From the NCBI RefSeq assembly GCF_016862435.1, contig NZ_BOMY01000044.1:1-64000 (forward strand): a DNA stretch of 64,000 nt, given 5' to 3'. This document shows, one piece after another, positions 54,562 to 61,554 of this stretch; within the stretch, counting starts at the first letter, position 1, and every line of letters begins with the position of its first letter. This DNA comes from Paractinoplanes tereljensis (GTDB lineage Bacteria > Actinomycetota > Actinomycetes > Mycobacteriales > Micromonosporaceae). The notes below the pieces were generated by a model. The model was given only the letters and a program-made list of their open reading frames with translations. It was not told the DNA's origin and did not search any database. Position numbers and translations under genes: made by a program.

Positions 54562-54797
54562 TCCGTCCGTCGGTCCTGCTGTTCGCATTCGTGATCAGCG
54601 CACCGGCACTGTACCGGTACGTGCTCGACCAGCTGGACCTCACCGACGTGCTGATCAGATTCATCATCGCGGTGCCGATCGCGGCACTGCTTCTGGCCGC
54701 ACTGCGGTTCGTCACGGCGGGCTACGGACGAAACGGCGATGGTGGGGAAGCCACCGCTGTCACGCCCAGCCCGATGGACGCCGAGAAAACGGCCTGA
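54558..54797 (+). CDS. Small two-helix membrane protein after flhF
   Basis: A 79-residue protein with two membrane segments (about 3-20 and 31-52: VLLFAFVISAPALYRYVL, LIRFIIAVPIAALLLAALRFV) and a hydrophilic tail. Its ATG overlaps the flhF stop by four bases, so it is the last gene of the fliM-flhF operon. It does not match FliQ in length or in its helix pattern, which I checked because fliQ is missing. Function unknown; probably a motility-linked membrane protein. Confidence 0.7.
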   Translation: MIRPSVLLFAFVISAPALYRYVLDQLDLTDVLIRFIIAVPIAALLLAALRFVTAGYGRNGDGGEATAVTPSPMDAEKTA

Positions 54798-54800
54798 CGA

Positions 54801-54848
54801 GAACGACGACGCCGGTGGACACCAAGGGTGTCCACCGGCGTCTCGTTC
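54801..54848. terminator. Strong bidirectional terminator between convergent flagellar operons
   Basis: The arm 54801-54823 (GAACGACGACGCCGG then TGGACACC) pairs with 54827-54848 (GGTGTCCACCGGCG then TCTCGTTC) around an AAG loop: about 22 bp with one bulged base. It sits three bases after the last + strand gene and 11 bases before the fliK stop, so it can end both the fliM-flhF and flgB-fliK transcripts. Confidence 0.85.
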
Positions 54849-54859
54849 TATCCATCTAT

Positions 54860-56857
54860 TTATGCGTGGATGTCGAGCCGGCTGCTGCCGGGTGCGCGCG
54901 GGGTCGTCCGGGCGGGCTCGGCCGGAGCCTCGGGAGTGGCCGGGCCGTTGTCCCGGCGGCCGCCCGGGTAACCCGGTGCCGAGAACTGCTGCCGCTGCTC
55001 CTGCTGGGCGGTGCCCTGCCGCAGGTCGAGGTTGCAGTTGCCGAAGCCCGCGTCCTCCAGCTCGCGGCGCAGGTCGCCCAGCGCGTTGCGCAGTGCGTCG
55101 TTGCCCGCGTCGGTGGTGCCGGTGAGCTGCAGGTTGATGTCTCCATTGCGGATCTCGGCCACCACCTGGACCGGGCCGAGGTCGGCCGGGTGCAGGTGCA
55201 CGGTCAGCCGGTGAATGCCGTCGGCCTCCAGCCGTAGCGGCGCGATCCGCATCGCCACCTGGGCGGCGGCGGGCGGCATCGGTGCCTGCGGACTGGGTGG
55301 CGGCGGGGTGCCGGCCGCCGGGGCGGCCGGGGCGGTGGGTTGCGGTCCGGAGACTCCGGCGAGACCAGCCTGACCGAGTACGCCGGCCGTAGCCGTCCCG
55401 TCGGGGGCGAGTCCGGGTGTCGCGGCCGGGGCCGGCGGCATACCGGTCGGTAGGGCGGTCGCCGCATCCGGACCGGCCCGGTCGGGTGCGGTGCCGGTGG
55501 GCGCGGCGGGTGGCGGCTGCGCGCCGGCGTCGGGGGCCGGCGTGGCGTCGGCGGCCGGGGCGGCGGGAACGGGCGGCTGGGACTGCTCCGCGACCGGTGC
55601 GGTGGGTACGGCCGGTGCCGTGGCGGCGGCCTGCGCGGCGGCGTCGGCCGGGGCGGGAGTGGCCGGGGCCGGTGGCGTGGGGAGAGCCGCGGCGGCCGGG
55701 TTCGGGACGGCCGCGGTGGCCGGCGGCTGCTGGCCCGGAGTGGCCGGCGCGGTCGGCTGGGTGGCGGTGCCGGTCACCCCGGCCTTGCTGAGCTCGGCCG
55801 CCGGAGCGGCCGGTACGGTCGGGCCGGTCGGCGTTTTTCCGCTGGTAATTGGCTTGCCGGAGGCGTCCCGTAGGGTCCCGGCCGGCAGCGCGGCGGCCTC
55901 GGCCGGGGTGTTCGTGACGGTCTCCTGCGGCCCGGCCGCCGGCGTGGCGGTACCCACAGCCGGCGTGGCGGCGGCCGCGTTCGGTCCGGCGGCGGGCGAG
56001 GCGCCACCGACCGCGGAAACCCCGGTGGCCGGGGTCGTGGCGCCCGGGTCGGCCGCAGTCTGCGCCGGTGCTTGCGGCACCGGCGTCGCGGCGAGCTGAC
56101 CGGCCATCGCGGCGGTGGCCGGACTCGGCTGGGCGGCGGCGGCCTGCGCGGCGTCGGCGGTCGGGGTCGCGGTCGGGTCGGCCGGTTTGGCGTCGGCTGC
56201 CTTCGCGTCGTCGGTCTTGGCGGTGTCCTTCGCGTCGGCCGGCTTCTCGGCCGGGCCGGTGTCGGTCTTGGCGTCCACCCTGTCCTCGGTCGACGCGGTG
56301 ACCTGGTCCTGGTCCTGGTCCGGCCGGCTCTTGTCGGTCCGGCTCCGGTCGGTCCGAGCCCCGTCGTCGGCCGGTCGTCGGCTGGCATCGGGGCGGTCGG
56401 CGGCGGCGCGGTCGTCGGCGGCCCGGGCTGCGGCATCCCGTTGCTGGGCACCGCGGTCGTCGGCGGCCCGGTCGGCGGCAGTGCGGGTGACCGCGGCCCG
56501 GTCGGCGGCGGTCCGGGTGGCTGCGGCCCGATCGGCGGCGGTGCGGTCGTCGGTGCGGGCTCGGTTGGCGGCCGCGCGGTCGAGCGAGGCCCGGCTGGCG
56601 GCGGCGCGGTCGGCCTCGGCCCGGTCGGCACGCTGGGCGGCCGCCCGCTCGGCCGTCGCGGTGGCGCGGTCGGCGGCGTCGCGGTCGGTGGTCCGCCTCG
56701 TCGCGCCGGCGTCCTCCTCGGGATCGGGCCGGCCCAGCTCGGCCGAGAGCGCCGAGCCGAACTCGTCGCCCCCGTCCCCGCGCTTGCCGTTCGTCCGGCG
56801 TGCGATGTCCGCCGCGGTGGTGCGGTCCGAACCGGTGACGGAACTCGGCGTTTTCAT
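54860..56857 (-). CDS. fliK: Flagellar hook-length control protein FliK
   Basis: A 665-residue FliK that measures the hook and triggers FlhB switching. The C-terminal domain (about 545-640) is the conserved Flg_hook part: LRLEADGIHRLTVHLHPADLGPVQVVAEIRNGDINLQLTGTTDAGNDALRNALGDLRREL. Upstream is a long Ala/Pro/Thr-rich region (about 200-540) and, at about 57-160, a highly repetitive Ala/Arg/Asp segment with units such as RTAADRAA, likely one long helix. The extended ruler part makes it longer than enteric FliK (about 405). It is the last gene of the minus-strand flagellar operon. Confidence 0.88.
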   Translation of the reverse strand: MKTPSSVTGSDRTTAADIARRTNGKRGDGGDEFGSALSAELGRPDPEEDAGATRRTTDRDAADRATATAERAAAQRADRAEADRAAASRASLDRAAANRARTDDRTAADRAAATRTAADRAAVTRTAADRAADDRGAQQRDAAARAADDRAAADRPDASRRPADDGARTDRSRTDKSRPDQDQDQVTASTEDRVDAKTDTGPAEKPADAKDTAKTDDAKAADAKPADPTATPTADAAQAAAAQPSPATAAMAGQLAATPVPQAPAQTAADPGATTPATGVSAVGGASPAAGPNAAAATPAVGTATPAAGPQETVTNTPAEAAALPAGTLRDASGKPITSGKTPTGPTVPAAPAAELSKAGVTGTATQPTAPATPGQQPPATAAVPNPAAAALPTPPAPATPAPADAAAQAAATAPAVPTAPVAEQSQPPVPAAPAADATPAPDAGAQPPPAAPTGTAPDRAGPDAATALPTGMPPAPAATPGLAPDGTATAGVLGQAGLAGVSGPQPTAPAAPAAGTPPPPSPQAPMPPAAAQVAMRIAPLRLEADGIHRLTVHLHPADLGPVQVVAEIRNGDINLQLTGTTDAGNDALRNALGDLRRELEDAGFGNCNLDLRQGTAQQEQRQQFSAPGYPGGRRDNGPATPEAPAEPARTTPRAPGSSRLDIHA
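56378..56689 (-). repeat. Repetitive Ala/Arg/Asp-coding region in fliK
   Basis: Codons about 57-160 of fliK repeat variants of a seven- to eight-residue unit (AADRAAA, RTAADRAA, AAARAADDR), seen at DNA level as a run of GCGGC, GGTCGG-type units. This region should change in copy number between strains and may set the FliK ruler length. Confidence 0.65.
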
Positions 56858-56892
56858 GCGGCTCTCCCTGATCAGGTCGGGGCGGTCGGAGA

Positions 56893-57894
56893 TCAGCCGC
56901 CGAGGGCGGCGAGGGCCTTCTGGACCTTCGGCACGTACGCCTGGGTCTCAGCGAACGGCGGGATGCCGTCGTACTTCTTCACCGCGCCGCCACCCGCGTT
57001 GTAGGCGGCCAGCGCCAGCGGCACTGACTTGAACTCGCGCAGGTTGCGGGCGAGCAGCTTGGCCCCGCCGAAGATGGCCTGCTCGGGATCGAACGCGTTG
57101 TCGACGCCGAGTCCCCTGGCGGTGGACGGCATGAGCTGCATCAGTCCGCGGGCGCCGACCTTGCTGACCGCCTCCGGGTTGTAGCCGGATTCGACCTTGG
57201 CGACCGCGGCGAGCAGCTTCGGCGAGACGCCGTACTTGGCGCCGGCCTTGACGAACAGATCGCCGTACGGAACGCCGGCCAGCGCGCTGTTGCCGGAGAG
57301 GGCGGCCGGGCGGACCGCGGCCATGTTCTGGGCGGCGACCGAGGCCGAGTCGGTGACCACGCGACGGATCTGGGTGGGCGTCTCCCACACCTTCTGGATC
57401 TTGACGTGGTCGCCCGGCTTCGGCGCCGCGATCATCTTGTTGTCGCCGAGGTAGATGCCGACGTGGTCGACCGGGGAGTCGAAAGCCAGGATGTCACCCG
57501 GCTTCGCCTCGGCCAGGCCGGCCACCGGCTCGCCCGCCTTGGCCTGCTGCCAGGAGTTGCGGGGGAGCTGGATGCCCAGGTCGGCGTAGGCGCGCTGGAC
57601 CAGGCCGGAGCAGTCCAGGCCCTTGTCGGGGTTGGTGCTGCCGAAGACGTACGGGGTGCCGAGGTACTTCTTGGCCGCGGCCACCACGTCGTCGCCGGAG
57701 GTGCCACCGCCGATGGCCGGCACCGGGGCGCCGGTCGCGTCGGTGAGCATCGAGGCGAAGCTCGCGTCGCCGGTCGGGCCCTTCTTGGTGGTCACCGTGC
57801 CGGCCGAGGCCGGGTCGGTGGTGAGCGGGGTGAGGCCGAGCTGGCTCTGCAGCTGCTGAATGCGGGAGAGAACTCCACTGACACCCAGGCTCAT
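56893..57894 (-). CDS. Bifunctional NlpC/P60 and lytic transglycosylase in the flagellar operon
   Basis: A 333-residue peptidoglycan hydrolase with two catalytic domains. Residues about 65-175 form an NlpC/P60 endopeptidase with catalytic Cys in LDCSGLVQRAYADLG, His in VDHVGIYLG and a following polar residue. Residues about 215-333 form an SLT/lysozyme-like transglycosylase with catalytic Glu in VAKVESGYNPEAVS, then GARGLMQLMPSTARGLG and ALAAYNAGGGAVKKYDG. There is no signal peptide; the N-terminus (SGVLSRIQQLQSQLGL) resembles a flagellar export signal, so it may be exported through the flagellar channel. It lies between fliJ and fliK, where FlgJ-type rod hydrolases are needed to pierce the wall. 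Confidence 0.9.
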   Translation of the reverse strand: MSLGVSGVLSRIQQLQSQLGLTPLTTDPASAGTVTTKKGPTGDASFASMLTDATGAPVPAIGGGTSGDDVVAAAKKYLGTPYVFGSTNPDKGLDCSGLVQRAYADLGIQLPRNSWQQAKAGEPVAGLAEAKPGDILAFDSPVDHVGIYLGDNKMIAAPKPGDHVKIQKVWETPTQIRRVVTDSASVAAQNMAAVRPAALSGNSALAGVPYGDLFVKAGAKYGVSPKLLAAVAKVESGYNPEAVSKVGARGLMQLMPSTARGLGVDNAFDPEQAIFGGAKLLARNLREFKSVPLALAAYNAGGGAVKKYDGIPPFAETQAYVPKVQKALAALGG

Positions 57895-57898
57895 GCTC

Positions 57899-58345
57899 TT
57901 AGCTCCCGTCGGTCAGGCCGCGAGCGGCGTTACGCGCCTTGGAAGTGGTGGCCAGCTCGTCCAGCGTCGCCTGGTCGGTCCGCAGGTCGTGGGCGCGAAC
58001 GAGCTCGGCGTGCCGCTCGGCCATCATCTCGACGGCCCGGCGGCGCTTGGCGGCGTCGGCGAGGATGGCGACCCGCTCCCGCTCGACCTCCTCGGCGTCG
58101 GTCACCATGCGCTGCGCGTCGAACAGGCTGGCGGCCAGCGACTGGCGGGCGACAAGCGAGGCGACCATGGCCCGGGCCGTGCCCTCGCTCGGTGCCTCGG
58201 CGCCGACCAGCTGAAGGTTGCGGCGTTTCACCAGAGCCTGGGCATCGCGAATCTCGGCGCGCGACAGATTGACGGCACCACGGGCGGCGTCCTCCTGCGC
58301 CTTGCGGGCACGGAGCACGGGTGCGAGTCCGAAGATGCGTTTCAA
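57899..58345 (-). CDS. fliJ: Flagellar export chaperone FliJ
   Basis: A 148-residue coiled-coil protein: the start MKRIFGLAPVLRARKAQEDAARGAV is the FliJ pattern, and the rest is one long Ala/Arg/Glu/Gln-rich helical hairpin. FliJ is the stalk of the FliI ATPase and ferries chaperones. I start at TTG 58345 because GGAGGG lies seven bases before it; a TTG at 58360 lies inside that ribosome site. A FliA-type promoter lies 50 bases upstream, so fliJ, the hydrolase and fliK can be transcribed apart from fliI. Confidence 0.85.
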   Translation of the reverse strand: MKRIFGLAPVLRARKAQEDAARGAVNLSRAEIRDAQALVKRRNLQLVGAEAPSEGTARAMVASLVARQSLAASLFDAQRMVTDAEEVERERVAILADAAKRRRAVEMMAERHAELVRAHDLRTDQATLDELATTSKARNAARGLTDGS

Positions 58346-58394
58346 GGTTGGGCCCTCCAAGCGGTGGTCCGGTTCGGGACTCCCTCATATGAAG

Positions 58395-58422
58395 GGATCG
58401 GCCTCACTCCGCGTTCGCTGAG
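58395..58422 (-). promoter_or_regulatory. FliA-type promoter for fliJ-hydrolase-fliK
   Basis: On the reverse strand CTCA (58422-58419), 16 bases, GCCGATCC (58402-58395), a full match to the motility promoter pattern, in the 118-base gap between fliI and fliJ. Transcription would start near 58388, about 43 bases before the fliJ TTG. Confidence 0.7.
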
Positions 58423-58426
58423 TGCT

Positions 58427-58444
58427 GCACCCGACCTGCACCTG
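58427..58444 (+). promoter_or_regulatory. TcrA-box-like direct repeat beside the fliJ promoter
   Basis: GCACCCG-ACCT-GCACCTG, one mismatch from GCA(A/C)CCG-N4-GCA(A/C)CCG, ends four bases from the -35 element of the fliJ promoter. It reads in the opposite direction to that promoter, unlike the box before flbD. Confidence 0.4.
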
Positions 58445-58463
58445 AGCTGGAAATCGCCGGCTC

Positions 58464-59771
58464 TCAAGTCGCCGTTACCAGGGCGTGCAGCTGGGCCCAG
58501 GATTCGACCGGGTTGACCCGTTCGTCCATGTCCTGGCGCAGGAAGGCGGTGATGACCGGCCACAGGGCGTTGGCGCGGTCGGCCTCCGGGTTGGTGCCCG
58601 GCACGTAGGCGCCGATCTCGACCAGCTCGCGTACCTCGCGGTGGGCGGCCATCAGGCGGCGCAGCTCGGTGGCGTCGGCGCGTTGCTCCCGCGAGGTGAT
58701 CCGGTTGGCTACCCGGGAGATCGAGTCGAGCGCCTGGATCGCCGGGAAGTGGCCGGCGGTGGCCAGTTTGCGGTCGAGCACCACGTGACCGTCGAGGATC
58801 GAGCGGGCCGCGTCGGCGATCGGCTCGTTGTGGTCGTCGCCCTCCACCAGCACGGTGTAGAGGCCGGTGATGCTGCCCCGGGCTCCGGGCCCGGCCCGTT
58901 CCAGCAGCGAGGCGAGCATGGCGAAGACCGACGGCGGATAACCCCGGGTGGCCGGTGGCTCGCCGACCGACAGGCCGACCTCACGCTGCGCCATGGCCGC
59001 CCGGGTCACGCTGTCCATCAGCAGCAGCACGTCATGCCCGTCATCCCGGTAATACTCGGCGATCCGGGTGGCCACCGCTCCGGCCCGCAACCGCACCAGC
59101 GGTGCCGCGTCCGAGGTCGCGATCACCACGACCGATCGGGCCAGTCCTTCCGGGCCGAGGTCGTGCTCGATGAACTCGCGCACCTCCCGGCCGCGCTCAC
59201 CGACCAGCGCGACCACGTTGATCTCGGCCGAGGTGCCCCGGGTGATCATGCTCATCAGGCTGGACTTACCGACGCCGGAACCGGCGAAGATGCCGATCCG
59301 CTGCCCCCGCCCGCAGGGCACGAGCGTGTCCAGCACGCGTACCCCCAGGGGCATGGGTTTGTCGACCAGTTGCCGTTCCATCGCCGATGGCGGCGCCGCC
59401 TCGATGCTGACCAGTTCGCCGCGCAACGGCGGGCCGCCGTCCATCGGCCGGCCCAGGCCGTCCAGGATCCGGCCGCGCAGATCCGGGCCGACCGCGACCC
59501 GCAGCGGGGCGCCGGTGTTGGTCACCGGCGTGCCGGCGCCGATCCCGGTCAGCGGGCCGAGCGGCAGGCAGGAGAGCTGCTGGCCGTCGAGCGCGGCCAC
59601 CTCCGCGAAGATCGCCTCCGGGCCCTCGCCCATCTGCACCAGGTCACCCACCCGGGCCTGCAGCCCACTCACGGTGACCCGCAGACCGACGGCGCCGGTG
59701 ACCCGGCCTCGGGTGAGCGGTTTGGCCGCGGTCACCGCCGCCGACATCCGTTGCCGGAACAGGTCAGTCAT
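58464..59771 (-). CDS. fliI: Flagellar export ATPase FliI
   Basis: A 435-residue ATPase related to F1-beta. Walker A is GSGVGKS (164-170), Walker B DVLLLMDSVTR, and the catalytic region VALVGERGREVREFI follows; the C-terminal GRFP-type segment is IQALDSISRVANRI. The N-terminal part (TRGRVTGAVGLRVTVSGLQARVGDLV) is the ring domain. I start at ATG 59771; four codons upstream are possible. It drives chaperone release at the export gate with FliH and FliJ. FliH ends 16 bases upstream. Confidence 0.95.
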   Translation of the reverse strand: MTDLFRQRMSAAVTAAKPLTRGRVTGAVGLRVTVSGLQARVGDLVQMGEGPEAIFAEVAALDGQQLSCLPLGPLTGIGAGTPVTNTGAPLRVAVGPDLRGRILDGLGRPMDGGPPLRGELVSIEAAPPSAMERQLVDKPMPLGVRVLDTLVPCGRGQRIGIFAGSGVGKSSLMSMITRGTSAEINVVALVGERGREVREFIEHDLGPEGLARSVVVIATSDAAPLVRLRAGAVATRIAEYYRDDGHDVLLLMDSVTRAAMAQREVGLSVGEPPATRGYPPSVFAMLASLLERAGPGARGSITGLYTVLVEGDDHNEPIADAARSILDGHVVLDRKLATAGHFPAIQALDSISRVANRITSREQRADATELRRLMAAHREVRELVEIGAYVPGTNPEADRANALWPVITAFLRQDMDERVNPVESWAQLHALVTAT

Positions 59772-59787
59772 GGGAAACCCCACTCCC

Positions 59788-60450
59788 TCAGAGCCGCAGC
59801 GCCTCCCGGGCGCGGGCGACCGCGGCCCCGATGGTGGCGTCCACCGACGCCATGCCGGTGTCGGCGAGGGCGTCGCCGGGTCGCAGCTTGGCGTCCGGGC
59901 GCAGGATGACCCGGCGCCCCTCGTAGTCGAAGTCGGCCGGCCCGTCGCCGATCAGCGTCTGGTAGTCGGCCGGGCAGAGGCTGACCGTCAGGGAACCGGC
60001 CTCCGGCGCGGCCGCCATGGCCCGGCGCAGTGCGTCGGCACCGCGTCGTTGCTCGTCGTCCAGGGTGCGGCCGACGATCGCCTCGGCCAGCTCGAAGGCG
60101 TGCGCGAGCACCACCTCCTGCAGCTCGGTGAAGCTCGGCATGAGCTGGGTCTCCAGCGCGGTGACGGCGCGGCCGAGCGCGTTCACGGCCTGCGCCAGCG
60201 AGGCGTTCCGGCGCTGTTCGTGGGCCTGTTCGGAGGCGCGGGCGCGGGCCACTCCGTCCTCGGCGGCGGCCGCGGCCTCGCGCTGGCCCTGCGCCCAGCC
60301 CTCGGCGTAACCGGCGACCCGGGCCTGCTCGCGAGCCTTTGCCGAGGTCCCGCCGCCCGGCGCCAGTTCGACGCCGAACTGGGCGGCCTCGGCCGACTCG
60401 GCGATGGCACCGCGCAGCAACGGTGAGCGGGACTCAGGCGATGAGCTCAT
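59788..60450 (-). CDS. fliH: Flagellar export ATPase regulator FliH
   Basis: A 220-residue stator-like partner of FliI. A long Ala/Glu/Gln-rich helix (about 40-110: AREQARVAGYAEGWAQGQREAAAAAEDG) contains the GxxxG-type small-residue repeats of FliH. The C-terminal domain (EAGSLTVSLCPADYQTLIGDGPADFDYEGRRVILRPDAKLRPGDALAD) matches the HrpE/FliH V-ATPase-E-like fold. It overlaps fliG by 17 bases, so the genes are co-translated. Confidence 0.88.
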   Translation of the reverse strand: MSSSPESRSPLLRGAIAESAEAAQFGVELAPGGGTSAKAREQARVAGYAEGWAQGQREAAAAAEDGVARARASEQAHEQRRNASLAQAVNALGRAVTALETQLMPSFTELQEVVLAHAFELAEAIVGRTLDDEQRRGADALRRAMAAAPEAGSLTVSLCPADYQTLIGDGPADFDYEGRRVILRPDAKLRPGDALADTGMASVDATIGAAVARAREALRL

Positions 60451-61459
60451 CGGCCTCGCCGCCGCGCTGGACCTCGATCTGGCCGGAGTCCTCGAGCGAG
60501 CGGATCACCGAGACGATCTTCGCCTGGGCCTCCTCGACCATCTTGACCTTGACCGGGCCGAGCAGGTCGATCTCCTCGAGCAGGTTCTCCCGGCCGCGCT
60601 CGGACAGGTTCTTGGTGATCTTGTCGCGGACCGTCTCGGGCACACCCTTGAGCGCGGTGGCCAGGTCGGCCGGCTCGACCTGCCGCAGCACCAGCTGCAC
60701 GGCACGGTCCTCGAGGTTGACGACGTCCTCGAACATGAACATCCGCCGCCGGATCTCCTCGGCCAGCTCGGGGCTGCGGGCGTCCAGGGCTTCCAGGATG
60801 AGTCGTTCGGTGGTGCGGTCGGCCCGGTTGATGATCTCCACCAGGGGCTGGAGGCCGCCGATCGTGGAGAGCTCGTCCGGCTGGAGCACGGTGGAGAGCT
60901 TGCGCTGCAGGGCCGCCTCGACCTGCCGGATGATCTCGGGGGAGGTGCGGTCCATCACCGCGATCCGGTGCGCCACCTCGGTCTGCACCTCGAGCGAGAG
61001 GCCGGCCAGGATCGCCGAGGCGAGCGCGGCCGGGATGTGCGCGAGGATCAGCGCGATCGTCTGCGGGTGTTCGTACTGCACGTAGGAGAGCAGCTGCCGG
61101 GGGTCGGCGTGGCTGAGGAAGTTGAACGGGATGTCGTTCATCGAGGCTTCGAGGCGATCCAGGATCAACGCCGCGCGTTCCTTACCGAGCGACGCCTCGA
61201 GCAGCTCGCGGGCGTAGTCCATGCCGCCGGAGCCGGCGTACCGGGTGGTCGCCATGGCGTAGAACTCGTCCATCACGTCGTCGACGACAGTTGGTTCGAG
61301 TTTGCCCAGCCGAGCGATCTCGGCCGAGATCAACTCGACCTCTTTCTCCGACATGCTGGACATGATCTGCGCGGAATGTTCTTTGCCGAACTGGACCAGC
61401 ATGATCGCGGCCTTGCGCACGCCCGTCATCGACAGCGTCGTTAGCTGCGGTGTGCTCAA
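60434..61459 (-). CDS. fliG: Flagellar motor switch protein FliG
   Basis: A 341-residue C-ring protein that touches MotA. Start LSMTGVRKAAIMLVQFGKEHSAQIMSSM; middle domain with the EHPQTIALILAHI motif; C-terminal torque domain with charged ridge residues in RRMFMFEDVVNLEDRAVQLVLRQVEPADLATALKGVPETVRDKITKNLSERGRENLLEEI. TTG start. A terminator-like hairpin lies 55 bases upstream, between fliF and fliG, which may lower its level. Confidence 0.95.
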   Translation of the reverse strand: MSTPQLTTLSMTGVRKAAIMLVQFGKEHSAQIMSSMSEKEVELISAEIARLGKLEPTVVDDVMDEFYAMATTRYAGSGGMDYARELLEASLGKERAALILDRLEASMNDIPFNFLSHADPRQLLSYVQYEHPQTIALILAHIPAALASAILAGLSLEVQTEVAHRIAVMDRTSPEIIRQVEAALQRKLSTVLQPDELSTIGGLQPLVEIINRADRTTERLILEALDARSPELAEEIRRRMFMFEDVVNLEDRAVQLVLRQVEPADLATALKGVPETVRDKITKNLSERGRENLLEEIDLLGPVKVKMVEEAQAKIVSVIRSLEDSGQIEVQRGGEADELIA

Positions 61460-61513
61460 CGCGTACTCTCCTCAGCCCGTCGGCGAAACTCATCTGCGTT
61501 ACCAAGCGGAGCG

Positions 61514-61543
61514 AAAAGGGCGGTCGGCGGAAGCCGACCGCCC
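61514..61543 (-). terminator. Terminator-like hairpin between fliF and fliG
   Basis: On the reverse strand GGGCGGTCGGC, TTCC loop, GCCGACCGCCC (61543-61518) form a perfect 11-bp stem followed by TTTT (61517-61514). It sits inside an operon, between fliF (stop 61555) and fliG (start 61459), so it may be an attenuator or mRNA-stabilising element that sets the fliF:fliG ratio. Confidence 0.6.
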
Positions 61544-61554
61544 ATCTCGTCGGA

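Noticed and set aside
54558..54797. The 79-residue membrane protein as the missing FliQ
   Set aside because: Helix positions, the charged loop and the hydrophilic tail do not fit FliQ.
61459..61517. GCCGACGG upstream of fliG as a FliA promoter
   Set aside because: The -35 position reads TTGG/TGGT, not CTCA.
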